From Clostridiales bacterium (GTDB lineage Bacteria; Bacillota_A; Clostridia; Oscillospirales; Oscillospiraceae): a stretch of 18,614 nt of DNA. Below the pieces are notes generated by a model, which saw only the letters and a list, made by a program, of their open reading frames with translations, ran no database searches and had not been told where the DNA came from. Shown here in pieces: positions 7,241-14,034 of this stretch (position 1 is its first letter; every line of letters begins with the position of its first letter). The stretch is taken from the NCBI GenBank assembly GCA_019410105.1, contig DXTB01000017.1:1-18614 (forward strand). The letters run 5' to 3'. A program made the position numbers and the translations under genes.

Positions 7241-8382
7241 AGAGACTTGCCGTTGGCCTGCTTGCCCTGGTCATCCTGATAGGCTGTGCGGCAGTATATG
7301 CCGCCGATACGGGAACAGGGGAGAGCCTTGTAACGCAGGGCTACCTGAACGACACTTATATTCCGGACGTACTGCGGCAGGCGGAGACACGCATCGCGGA
7401 GCAGACAAAGACCGTCTACGACTCTGTGCTGGCGGATCTGAATGCCAGGCACAGCGGTTATCTGGCCCGGGCAGGTGGAGAACAGAGCTATGCCGCCTCA
7501 ATCACGGATTTCCGCTTTAAAAGGGGAGACGTGGTCAGCCTGCCTGCCGGTTCCGGGCTGCTGCTCCTGGCTGGAAGCGGAACCGTGTCCTATTCCGGCG
7601 GCAGTGTGGTGGATATTACGGTGGGGCAGACCGTGGCCTCCGGCACCGCGCTGACCGCACGTCACCGCGTCTTAGCGGCCGAAAATACCACAGCGGCAGT
7701 GACAATCACCTCTGATACTGCGGTTTTGGGCGTAGAGGGCTTCTATACCGTGTCCTCCGGAGCGGGGCTGGACTATAATGCTCTGGCCGACGCATTAAAG
7801 CAGATGGGGCTGTTCCAGGGCACTGGAACGGCCTACGGCTCCGGGTATGATCTGGAGCAGGCTCCCACCCGTATCGTGGGACTGGTCATGTTCCTGCGTT
7901 TGATCGGGGAGGAGGGGGCTGCGCTGAGCAGCACAGCGGCCAACCCCTTTGCGGACACCCCTGCCTGGTGCGACCGCTATGTGGCCTATGCCTATGAAAA
8001 GGGCTATACCAAGGGCAACAACATCAGTGCCGGTGGACAGCGCTACTTTGGACCGGATGCACAGCTCTCGGCAGGGGAGTACATGACCTTTCTTCTGCGG
8101 GCGCTGGGCTACTCGGACAGCGGGGCGTCGCCTGACTTCTCCTGGGCCAATGCCGTGGGCAAGAGCGTGGAGTTTGGTGTGCTCAACGCTGCGGAGCAGG
8201 CCAAGCTGACAGGCAGCCCCTTCCTGCGGGCCCAGGTGGCCTATCTGTCCTATTTCGCACTGTCGGCCCCTCTGAAGGACGGCAGCGGCATCCTGCTGGA
8301 CAGGACGGCTGCCAGCAGCGGCATGGACAAAGCCGTATTTCAGGCGGTGATGAACGGCGTCACCGTGGACAGGCTGAGCTGA
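7237..8382 (+). CDS. exported SLH-domain cell-surface protein
   Basis: 381 aa. The N-terminus is a signal peptide (MKRLAVGLLALVILIG...), with either SPase I cleavage after VYA (22) or lipoprotein processing at C17 (LIGC fits a lipobox). Residues about 85-165 form a beta-rich, cupin-like region of unknown role. About 175-360 carries three S-layer-homology-like repeats: one around PTRIVGLVMFLRLIG, one around NPFADTPAWCDRYVAYAYEKGYTKG, and one around FGPDAQLSAGEYMTFLLRALGY. SLH repeats anchor proteins to pyruvylated secondary wall polymer. GGAGG sits 4 bases before the ATG inside the rex 3' end, giving an ATGA overlap. A strong terminator follows. The ligand and role of the beta-rich part are unknown. 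Confidence 0.85.
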   Translation: MKRLAVGLLALVILIGCAAVYAADTGTGESLVTQGYLNDTYIPDVLRQAETRIAEQTKTVYDSVLADLNARHSGYLARAGGEQSYAASITDFRFKRGDVVSLPAGSGLLLLAGSGTVSYSGGSVVDITVGQTVASGTALTARHRVLAAENTTAAVTITSDTAVLGVEGFYTVSSGAGLDYNALADALKQMGLFQGTGTAYGSGYDLEQAPTRIVGLVMFLRLIGEEGAALSSTAANPFADTPAWCDRYVAYAYEKGYTKGNNISAGGQRYFGPDAQLSAGEYMTFLLRALGYSDSGASPDFSWANAVGKSVEFGVLNAAEQAKLTGSPFLRAQVAYLSYFALSAPLKDGSGILLDRTAASSGMDKAVFQAVMNGVTVDRLS

Positions 8383-8386
8383 ATGG

Positions 8387-8418
8387 AAAGACCCTCCGGT
8401 TTACCGGAGGGTCTTTTT
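8387..8418 (+). terminator. rho-independent terminator of rex-SLH unit
   Basis: A perfect 13 bp stem (8387-8399 with 8404-8416), a TTTA loop and a T-run (8414-8418) begin five bases after the stop codon. Confidence 0.95.
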
Positions 8419-8432
8419 GTAAATGTTGCCCA

Positions 8433-8461
8433 TTGACAACTGTTAGCAAGATAACTAAAAT
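8433..8461 (+). promoter_or_regulatory. sigma-A promoter of the marR-ABC operon
   Basis: TTGACA (8433-8438, perfect), a 17-base spacer and TAAAAT (8456-8461) lie 40 bp before the MarR ATG. It is the strongest promoter in the window by consensus. A candidate MarR operator sits within the -35/spacer. Confidence 0.85.
8435..8450. promoter_or_regulatory. candidate MarR operator, site 1
   Basis: GACAACTGTTAGCAAG overlaps the -35 and spacer. It shares 13 of 16 bases with the site at 8985-9000, with a central AAC-T-GTT palindrome. A bound repressor here would block RNA polymerase. The overlapping GTTA-N6-TAAC (8442-8455) also loosely resembles a Rex half-site pair. Confidence 0.55.
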
Positions 8462-8501
8462 AAACTCTGTAAAATAGCTTGCATGGAAGGGGGGTGTCTG
8501 A

Positions 8502-8996
8502 ATGAGGCAAGAACGCCATGCGGGTTACGAGGTCAAGGCGCTGTCCAATCTGATCCGGCGCAAGGTCTGGGAGCTCTCCGGCCAGCCGGAGTGCGATGCT
8601 TTTACCGAGATGCAGGGGATGCTTCTGGGATTTCTGTGCCATAATCGGGATCAGGAAATCTTTCAGAAGGATCTGGAGGAGGCGTTTTATATCCGCCGCT
8701 CTACCGCGTCTAGGCTGCTGAAGCGCCTGGAGGAGGAGGGATTTGTGATGCGGTGCTCCGTATCCCGTGACGCCAGGCTCAAGCAGGTGATGGCAACGCC
8801 GAAAGCGGAGGCCCTGAACCAGCAGATTGCCTCGCGCATCACACAGGTAGAGGCGGCGCTGACCAAGGGAATCGGCGCTGAGGAGTTGCAGCAGTTCATG
8901 ATGACCATCGCAAAAATGAAGCAGAACCTAATGGAGCCGTCTGTACTTCCGGCCGGGTGCACCTGCGGCAAAGATTGTGAGGATGCTAACAGTTAG
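8502..8996 (+). CDS. MarR-family transcriptional regulator
   Basis: 164 aa winged-helix repressor, probably dimeric, first gene of an operon with an ABC exporter. The wHTH region spans about residues 50-105: FQKDLEEAFYIRRSTASRLLKRLEEEGFVMR is the recognition-helix region, followed by the wing with the typical DxR (SRDARLKQV). The C-terminal dimerisation helix ends near 145. An unusual tail, AGCTCGKDCEDANS, carries three cysteines (CxCxxxC) and makes the protein longer than the family's usual 140-150 aa; it could sense thiols or a metal, but this is inference. The start is set by GGAAGGGGGG upstream. It most likely represses its own operon until an exporter substrate binds. Confidence 0.92.
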   Translation: MRQERHAGYEVKALSNLIRRKVWELSGQPECDAFTEMQGMLLGFLCHNRDQEIFQKDLEEAFYIRRSTASRLLKRLEEEGFVMRCSVSRDARLKQVMATPKAEALNQQIASRITQVEAALTKGIGAEELQQFMMTIAKMKQNLMEPSVLPAGCTCGKDCEDANS

Positions 8997-9000
8997 CAAG
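8985..9000. promoter_or_regulatory. candidate MarR operator, site 2
   Basis: GCTAAC-A-GTTAGC is a perfect palindrome (8985-8997) followed by AAG. It spans the MarR stop codon and lies just ahead of the first ABC gene. It is near-identical to site 1 in the operon promoter. Confidence 0.55.
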
Positions 9001-9027
9001 CGAATCAATCCCCAAGGAGGAATGTGC

Positions 9028-10767
9028 ATGAAGAAAAAACGCGGACTTGTGAGCTGTATTCAGGAGTTCAAAAAGGACACGATTCTGACGCCGATCTTTG
9101 TCATCGGCGAGGTGGCCTTTGATGTCCTGATTCCCATGATGACAGGCCGTCTGCTGACCCAGGGCGTTGAGGCGGGAAATATGGAACGTATTTTCTACTA
9201 CGGCGGCATTGTGGTCCTCATGGCCCTGGCGGCTCTGCTGCTGGGCGCCCTGTCCGGCCGTTATGCCGCCCGGGCGGCCACCGGCTTCTCCCGTAATCTG
9301 CGCCGGGAGATGTATCGGAATGTTCAGAAATTTTCCTTTTCCAACATCGACAAATTCTCCACCGGCGGTATCATTACCCGCCTGACCACCGATGTGACCA
9401 ACGTACAGATGGCCTTTATGATGATCATCCGCATCGCTGTGCGCTGTCCCATCATGCTTATCTGTGCATGGGTGCTCACCTTTACCATCAACCCCAGACT
9501 GGCGCTGGTCTTCCTGGTGGTGATCCCCATCCTGGGCCTGGGCCTGTTCTTTATTATGACCGGAGCCCACCCCATCTTTGAGCGGGTGTTCAAGCGGTAT
9601 GATCACTTGAACAATGTGGTACAGGAAAACCTGCTTGGCATCCGGGTGGTGAAGTCCTTTGTGCGTGAGGAGCACGAGAAGGAAAAATTCGGGAAAGTCT
9701 CCCAGGAGATCTATATGGACTTTTCCAAGGCGGAAAAGCTCATCGCCTTCAACATGCCGCTCATGCAGTTGTGCGTCTATGCGTGTATTCTGACCGTGTC
9801 CTGGCTGAGCGCCCATCTGGTAGTGGGCGGCAGCATGGATGTGGGGCAGCTCACCAGTATGTTCAGCTATATCATGATGATCCTCATGAGCCTGATGATG
9901 CTCTCTATGGTGCTGGTCATGATCATCCTGGCCCGCGCCTCCGCCGAGCGTATTACCGAGCTGCTCAACGAGGAGAGCGACCTGCGCAACGGGGAGAATC
10001 CGGTGGAGGAGGTCAAGGACGGCTCTGTAGTCTTTGAGAACGTCAGCTTCAGCTACGCCAAGGACCCCAGTAAGGAGTGCCTGAAAAACGTCAACCTGAA
10101 CATCAAGTCCGGTGAGACGGTGGGCATTCTCGGCGGCACCGGCACCTCCAAGACCACTCTGGTGCAGCTTATTCCCCGGCTGTACGACGCTACCGAGGGC
10201 CGCATCCTGGTGGGCGGTGTGGATGTGCGGGACTACGACATGGACGCCCTGCGGGAGCAGGTGGCCATGGTGCTCCAGAAGAACGTGCTGTTCTCCGGCA
10301 CCATTAAGGAGAACCTGCGCTGGGGTAAGAAGGACGCCACCGATGAGGAGATGGTCCGGGTATGTAAGTTGGCCCAGGCCGACCCCTTTATCCAGGAATT
10401 CCCCGACAAGTACGACACCTATATTGAGCAGGGCGGCTCCAATGTGTCCGGCGGCCAAAAGCAGCGCCTGTGTATCGCCCGGGCCCTGCTGAAGAAGCCG
10501 AAGATTCTGATTTTGGATGATTCCACCTCCGCCGTGGACACCAAAACCGACGCACTGATCCGCAAGGCGTTCCGGGAGGAGATCCCCGACACCACCAAGT
10601 TTATCATTGCCCAGCGTATCTCTTCCATCGAGGACGCGGACAAAATCCTGGTGATGGATGGCGGAAGGATTTCCGCCATGGGCACCCACGGCGAGCTGCT
10701 CCAGAGCTGTGAGATCTACCGGGAAATTTATGAATCCCAGACGAAGGGAGGGAGCGAGAATGAATAA
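9028..10767 (+). CDS. ABC exporter half-transporter with degenerate ATP site (BmrC/YheI-like partner)
   Basis: 579 aa: an N-terminal six-helix exporter domain (about 15-310) and a C-terminal ATPase. I choose ATG 9028, because AAGGAGG (9014-9020) lies seven bases upstream; the frame is open further upstream but that stretch lies in the marR end. Walker A is GGTGTSKT with S374 where glycine normally precedes K375. The signature is VSGGQ (473-477). Walker B is LILDD, so D498 replaces the catalytic glutamate. The switch histidine is Q529 (IIAQRIS). These substitutions mark the degenerate site of heterodimeric type IV exporters, in which only the partner's site is fully hydrolytic. It overlaps the partner gene by 8 bp. 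Substrate unknown; the MarR gene suggests drugs or other toxic amphiphiles. Confidence 0.93.
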   Translation: MKKKRGLVSCIQEFKKDTILTPIFVIGEVAFDVLIPMMTGRLLTQGVEAGNMERIFYYGGIVVLMALAALLLGALSGRYAARAATGFSRNLRREMYRNVQKFSFSNIDKFSTGGIITRLTTDVTNVQMAFMMIIRIAVRCPIMLICAWVLTFTINPRLALVFLVVIPILGLGLFFIMTGAHPIFERVFKRYDHLNNVVQENLLGIRVVKSFVREEHEKEKFGKVSQEIYMDFSKAEKLIAFNMPLMQLCVYACILTVSWLSAHLVVGGSMDVGQLTSMFSYIMMILMSLMMLSMVLVMIILARASAERITELLNEESDLRNGENPVEEVKDGSVVFENVSFSYAKDPSKECLKNVNLNIKSGETVGILGGTGTSKTTLVQLIPRLYDATEGRILVGGVDVRDYDMDALREQVAMVLQKNVLFSGTIKENLRWGKKDATDEEMVRVCKLAQADPFIQEFPDKYDTYIEQGGSNVSGGQKQRLCIARALLKKPKILILDDSTSAVDTKTDALIRKAFREEIPDTTKFIIAQRISSIEDADKILVMDGGRISAMGTHGELLQSCEIYREIYESQTKGGSENE

Positions 10768-12634
10768 GATGCCGAAGAAAAAGTCCCACACGGTCCGGCG
10801 CCTGCTCAGCTATGTGGGCCGGGGCTACCTGATCCGCTTTTTTCTGGTGCTGGTATGCATCCTGGTCAGCGCGGTGGCCTCAGTGGCCAGCTCTCTCTTC
10901 CTCAAGGATCTGATCGATGTCTATATCATGCCTCTGCTTGCAATGGACAATCCGGTCTTCACCGGCCTGCTCCACGCCCTGCTTACGATGGCCTGCCTCT
11001 ATGTGGTGGGCGCCCTGTGCGCCCTGGCCTACAACCGCCTGATGGTCACCATCTCCCAGGGCGTGCAGAAGAAGATCCGCGACGATCTGTTCGGACACAT
11101 GCAGACCCTGCCCATCCGGTATTTTGACACCCACGCCCACGGCGATGTGATGAGCGTCTACACCAACGACGTGGATACCCTGCGGCAAATGCTCTCCCAG
11201 AGCATTCCCCAGGTAATCAATTCCCTGATGATGATCGTGGTCACCTTTGTCAGCATGGTTGTACTCAACCTCACTCTCACTGGCGTGGTAATCGTGTGCA
11301 TCGTGTGCATGCTGCTGGTGACCCGGTTCCTGGCCGGACGCAGCGGTCGCTACTTCGTCCGCCAGCAGGTGAAGCTGGGCGATCTGAACGGCTATATCGA
11401 AGAAATGATCAACGGCCAGAAGGTGGTCAAGGTTTTCTGCCACGAGGAGGAGGCCCAGGAGGGCTTTGATCGCGTGAATGACGCCTTGTTTGAAAGCGCT
11501 TATAAGGCCAACAAGTACGCCAATATCCTCATGCCCATCCTCATCAACATTGGCAACATCCAATATGTGGTCATCGCCATGGTGGGCGGAGCACTGGCCC
11601 TCAATGGCCTGGGGGGCGGTATTACCCTGGGTGTCATCGCATCCTTCCTCCAGCTCTCCAAGAGTTTGACCAACCCAATCAGCCAGATCTCTCAGCAGCT
11701 CAACTCTGTGGTCATGGCTCTGGCCGGTGCTCAACGGATTTTTGACCTGATGGATGAGCCCTCCGAGGAGGATCACGGCACGGTCACCCTGGTCAACGTG
11801 TCCTATAACAAGGACGGCGCCCTCCAGGAAACCAGTGAGCGCACCAATCTGTGGGCCTGGAAGGTTCCCCAGGAGGACGGGAGCTTCGCCTATACCAAGC
11901 TGGCGGGCGACGTGCGCTTTGATGATGTGGACTTCGCCTATGAGGAGGGCAAAACCATCCTCCACGACATCAGCCTTTTCGCCAAGCCCGGCCAGAAGCT
12001 GGCTTTCGTGGGCGCCACCGGCGCGGGTAAGACCACCATTACCAACCTGATCAACCGCTTCTACGACATCGCGGACGGCAAGATCCACTATGATGGCATC
12101 TCTATCAACGATATTCATAAGCCGGATCTGCGCCGCTCCCTGGGCATTGTGCTTCAGGATACCAACCTCTTTACCGGCACCGTGCGGGAAAACATCCGCT
12201 ACGGCAATCTGAGCGCCACCGACGAGGAGGTGGAGGCCGCCGCCGTGCTGGCCAACGCAGACGACTTTATCCGCCGCCTGCCCCAGGGGTACGACACCAT
12301 GCTCACCGGCAACGGCGCCAACCTGTCCCAGGGCCAGCGGCAGCTCATCGCCATTGCCCGGGCCGCTGTGGCCGATCCCCCGGTGATGATCCTGGATGAG
12401 GCTACCTCCTCCATTGACACACGCACTGAGGCCATCGTCCAGAGGGGCATGGACTCCCTGATGACCGGCCGCACCGTCTTTGTCATTGCCCACCGGCTAT
12501 CCACTGTGCGCAACTCTGATGCCATTATGGTGCTGGATCACGGCCGCATTGTAGAGCGGGGCGACCACGAGGATCTCATCCGGCAGCACGGACTCTATTA
12601 TCAGCTCTATACCGGCGCCTTTGAGCTGGAATAA
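10760..12634 (+). CDS. ABC exporter half-transporter with canonical ATP site (BmrD/YheH-like partner)
   Basis: 624 aa: six TM helices (about 20-320), then an ATPase. Walker A is GATGAGKT (418-425), Walker B ILDE with catalytic E547, switch H578 (IAHRLS) and signature LSQGQ (522-526, Q for the usual G). This half supplies the hydrolytic residues that the partner lacks. About 50 extra residues (LVNVSYNKDGALQETSERT... to the start of the ATPase, roughly 350-390) lie between TM domain and ATPase, as in YheH-type proteins. The start ATG 10760 follows GGGAGGGAG and overlaps the end of the partner gene by 8 bp, so equal synthesis is likely. Confidence 0.94.
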   Translation: MNKMPKKKSHTVRRLLSYVGRGYLIRFFLVLVCILVSAVASVASSLFLKDLIDVYIMPLLAMDNPVFTGLLHALLTMACLYVVGALCALAYNRLMVTISQGVQKKIRDDLFGHMQTLPIRYFDTHAHGDVMSVYTNDVDTLRQMLSQSIPQVINSLMMIVVTFVSMVVLNLTLTGVVIVCIVCMLLVTRFLAGRSGRYFVRQQVKLGDLNGYIEEMINGQKVVKVFCHEEEAQEGFDRVNDALFESAYKANKYANILMPILINIGNIQYVVIAMVGGALALNGLGGGITLGVIASFLQLSKSLTNPISQISQQLNSVVMALAGAQRIFDLMDEPSEEDHGTVTLVNVSYNKDGALQETSERTNLWAWKVPQEDGSFAYTKLAGDVRFDDVDFAYEEGKTILHDISLFAKPGQKLAFVGATGAGKTTITNLINRFYDIADGKIHYDGISINDIHKPDLRRSLGIVLQDTNLFTGTVRENIRYGNLSATDEEVEAAAVLANADDFIRRLPQGYDTMLTGNGANLSQGQRQLIAIARAAVADPPVMILDEATSSIDTRTEAIVQRGMDSLMTGRTVFVIAHRLSTVRNSDAIMVLDHGRIVERGDHEDLIRQHGLYYQLYTGAFELE

Positions 12635-12652
12635 AAAGAATTTGTACCAAGC

Positions 12653-12678
12653 ACCCCTCTGCGTCCCCGGCATAGTAT
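12653..12678 (+). promoter_or_regulatory. candidate mother-cell sigma (SigK/SigE-like) promoter
   Basis: AC (12653-12654), a 16-base spacer and CATAGTAT (12671-12678) match the AC-N16-CATANNNT pattern. It lies 80 bp before the Cys-rich microprotein ATG. A sigma-A reading is poor because no -35 is seen. Pattern-based only. Confidence 0.35.
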
Positions 12679-12693
12679 GGAGTGAGACCGGGC

Positions 12694-12720
12694 CGGAGCG
12701 GCGGTACTCCCACCGCTCCG
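12694..12720 (+). promoter_or_regulatory. leader hairpin 1 before the Cys-rich gene
   Basis: An 11-position stem (12694-12704 with 12710-12720) has a single C-A mismatch and loop TACTC. There is no T-run. It may be a weak terminator of the ABC operon or part of a structured leader. Confidence 0.5.
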
Positions 12721-12749
12721 CCTCTGGTTTCCATCATCAAACCAGGAGG
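12721..12749 (+). promoter_or_regulatory. leader hairpin 2, pairing the Shine-Dalgarno sequence
   Basis: CCTCTGGTTT (12721-12730) can pair with AAACCA and GAGG (12739-12744, 12746-12749), leaving G12745 bulged. The whole GAGG core of the SD AGGAGG is inside the stem. The ATG is at 12758. This arrangement could limit translation until the stem opens. Confidence 0.5.
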
Positions 12750-12757
12750 TACTTCAT

Positions 12758-12913
12758 ATGGGGTGCAATAATGGCTGTGGCTTTGGCGGCGGCTGCCTGT
12801 GGATCATTCTGATCATTATCCTGCTCTGTTGCTGCTGCGGCGGCGGGAGCTGGGGCGGTTGCGGCTGTGGTGGCTGTGGCTGCAACAACGGCTGCGGGAA
12901 CAGCTGCTGCTGA
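12758..12913 (+). CDS. 51-aa cysteine/glycine-rich membrane microprotein (HCB-13-like)
   Basis: ATG 12758 follows AGGAGGT with an 8-base spacer; the stop is TGA 12911. The product has 14 Cys and 17 Gly in 51 residues. Residues 1-13 are MGCNNGCGFGGGC, 14-23 are the hydrophobic LWIILIIILL, then CCCC (24-27), GGGSWGG and a CGCGGCGCNNGCGNSCC tail. Similar short proteins are annotated in Clostridia and Bacilli as 'chorion class high-cysteine HCB protein 13'; their function is not established. The hydrophobic stretch is just long enough to sit in or on a membrane, and the cysteines could bind metal or cross-link, as in spore-coat proteins. It stands alone between two hairpin regions. Antisense ORFs of low-complexity Ala composition here are shadows. 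Confidence 0.85.
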   Translation: MGCNNGCGFGGGCLWIILIIILLCCCCGGGSWGGCGCGGCGCNNGCGNSCC

Positions 12914-12948
12914 GAAGGCAGTACAATAGCCGAACGGCAAACAGGCAG

Positions 12949-12981
12949 ACGTGCCGTGGGGTGTTTTTCCCCACGGCACGT
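12949..12981 (+). terminator. terminator of the Cys-rich gene
   Basis: A perfect 13 bp stem (12949-12961 with 12969-12981) has loop TGTTTTT. Only two T follow, so termination may be partial and allow read-through into the iron-sulfur gene. Confidence 0.75.
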
Positions 12982-13018
12982 TCCTGCGTATCAAACAAGT
13001 GGAAAGGAAGCGGAACAC

Positions 13019-13783
13019 ATGCAGAGACGTACAACAGCCCTCTATTTCAGTCCCACGGGCGGGACGCGCACCTATGTCCGAGCTGTGGCGGCAGCTATGC
13101 CACACATGGGCGGAGAAGTGGACCTGACCCGGCCGGAGGAGCGGCGCAAAGTTCATATGTTCGGCGCAGATGACGTAGTTGTCCTGGGCGTACCGGTTTA
13201 TTACGGCCGGGTGCCGGAGGTGCCGGGGCTGCTGGACGGCCTACAGGGGGAGGAGACTCCGGCGGTGCTGCTGGCTGTGTATGGCAACCGGCTCATTGAC
13301 GACGCGCTGGCGGAGCTGAGCGACCTGTGTGCCGCCCGGGGGTTCCGCCCTCTGGCGGCGGGGGCCTTTGTAGCGCCTCACACATTTTCCGCCAAGGTAG
13401 CCATGGGGCGACCCAACGCAGGGGATCTGGCGGCGGCCGCGGAGCTGGGACGCCGGGCGGCGGAGAAGCTGTCGGGGCCTTGGTGCGCCCCGGAATTGCC
13501 CGGGAACCGGCCCTACCGCAGCTTTCAGAGGGCGCCGTTCTACCCAGTGGGGGACGATACCTGCACCCGCTGCGGCTGCTGCGTCGGGGCCTGCCCGGTG
13601 GAGGCCATCCATCCTGCCGCGCCCCGTGCGACCGACGGTGAGAAGTGCATCCGCTGCCTGGCCTGTGTCCGGGCTTGCCCGGCGGGCAGCCGACGGGTGG
13701 AAGGCCCCGCCTTTGCCGCTACAGCGGCTCATTTGGAGGAGGCATTGACCAAGGAGGACAAGCCGCCCGAGCTGTATCTGTGA
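13019..13783 (+). CDS. EFR1-family flavodoxin/ferredoxin fusion
   Basis: 254 aa, probably a cytosolic electron-transfer protein. The N-terminal part (about 5-165) is flavodoxin-like: the FMN phosphate loop is YFSPTGGTRTY and the second loop is VPVYYGRVPE. The C-terminal part has two [4Fe-4S] motifs, CTRCGCCVGACP (C182, C185, C188, C192) and CIRCLACVRACP (C210, C213, C216, C220). This matches the 'EFR1 family ferrodoxin' architecture common in anaerobic Clostridia. The start ATG 13019 is preferred over upstream in-frame codons because GGAAAGGAAG lies just before it and the flavodoxin fold begins eight residues later. A terminator sits on each side. The redox partner is unknown. Confidence 0.9.
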   Translation: MQRRTTALYFSPTGGTRTYVRAVAAAMPHMGGEVDLTRPEERRKVHMFGADDVVVLGVPVYYGRVPEVPGLLDGLQGEETPAVLLAVYGNRLIDDALAELSDLCAARGFRPLAAGAFVAPHTFSAKVAMGRPNAGDLAAAAELGRRAAEKLSGPWCAPELPGNRPYRSFQRAPFYPVGDDTCTRCGCCVGACPVEAIHPAAPRATDGEKCIRCLACVRACPAGSRRVEGPAFAATAAHLEEALTKEDKPPELYL

Positions 13784-13791
13784 AAGTAAAC

Positions 13792-13821
13792 ACAGGAGGC
13801 ACCCCGTGGGGCGCCTCCTGT
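13792..13821 (+). terminator. terminator of the flavodoxin/ferredoxin gene
   Basis: A 9 bp stem ACAGGAGGC (13792-13800) with GCCTCCTGT (13813-13821) is extended inside by C/G pairs after one mismatch. A short T-stretch follows. It lies eight bases after the stop. Confidence 0.8.
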
Positions 13822-14034
13822 TTGGTTATTCGGGGAACAGCATATGATCCACGCAGCAGCCGGAAAAGCCGGGGTGACAGCCCCAGATACCGGCAGCCGG
13901 AACGGCCGCCCTGGGCCACCTCCCTATGGTGCCGGTATCGAGAAAGGAGTACGGGATGGGCCGATTGGCTGACCCTAGAGGTCTAAGAGACTGGCGGTGA
14001 TGCCGCCCACAGTGCCCGCCGCCGCTGGAGCCAG
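13822..14034. other. structured intergenic region between convergent genes
   Basis: It has no conventional gene. A 10 bp inverted repeat GATACCGGCA / TGCCGGTATC (13886-13895 with 13930-13939) encloses smaller GGCC and CCGG palindromes. GGGGTGACAGCCCC (about 13872-13885) is another small hairpin, and GGCGGTGATGCCGCC (13993-14007) a third, possibly weak termination for the MATE gene on the minus strand. I compared it mentally with cobalamin, TPP, SAM, FMN, Moco and T-box consensus elements and found no match. Confidence 0.5.
13956..14000 (+). CDS. possible 14-codon ORF with a good ribosome-binding site
   Basis: GAAAGGAG (13942-13949) lies six bases before ATG 13956. The peptide would be MGRLADPRGLRDWR, stop TGA 13998. 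It follows the long inverted repeat directly. There is no downstream gene on this strand, so it is not an ordinary leader peptide. It may be chance or a truncated remnant. Confidence 0.25.
   Translation: MGRLADPRGLRDWR

Noticed and set aside
8440..8457. Rex operator in the marR promoter
   Set aside because: TGTTAG-CAAG-ATAACT fits only part of the Rex consensus, whereas the match to the second palindrome at 8985 favours MarR.
8977..9027. Upstream ATG at 8977 as the start of the first ABC gene
   Set aside because: It lies inside marR without an SD; ATG 9028 has AAGGAGG at the right distance.
8986..10791. 601-codon open frame antisense to the first ABC gene
   Set aside because: Composition (His/Gln/Gly-rich) is typical of antisense shadows; no SD; the sense ORF is a clear ABC exporter.
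12737..13156. 139-codon Ala/Thr-rich minus-strand frame over the Cys-rich gene
   Set aside because: It mirrors the repeated TGC/GGC codons of the sense microprotein; there is no SD or family.
13842..13990. Riboswitch of a known class
   Set aside because: No match to remembered consensus cores (cobalamin, TPP, SAM, FMN, Moco, T-box), and no downstream gene on that strand.
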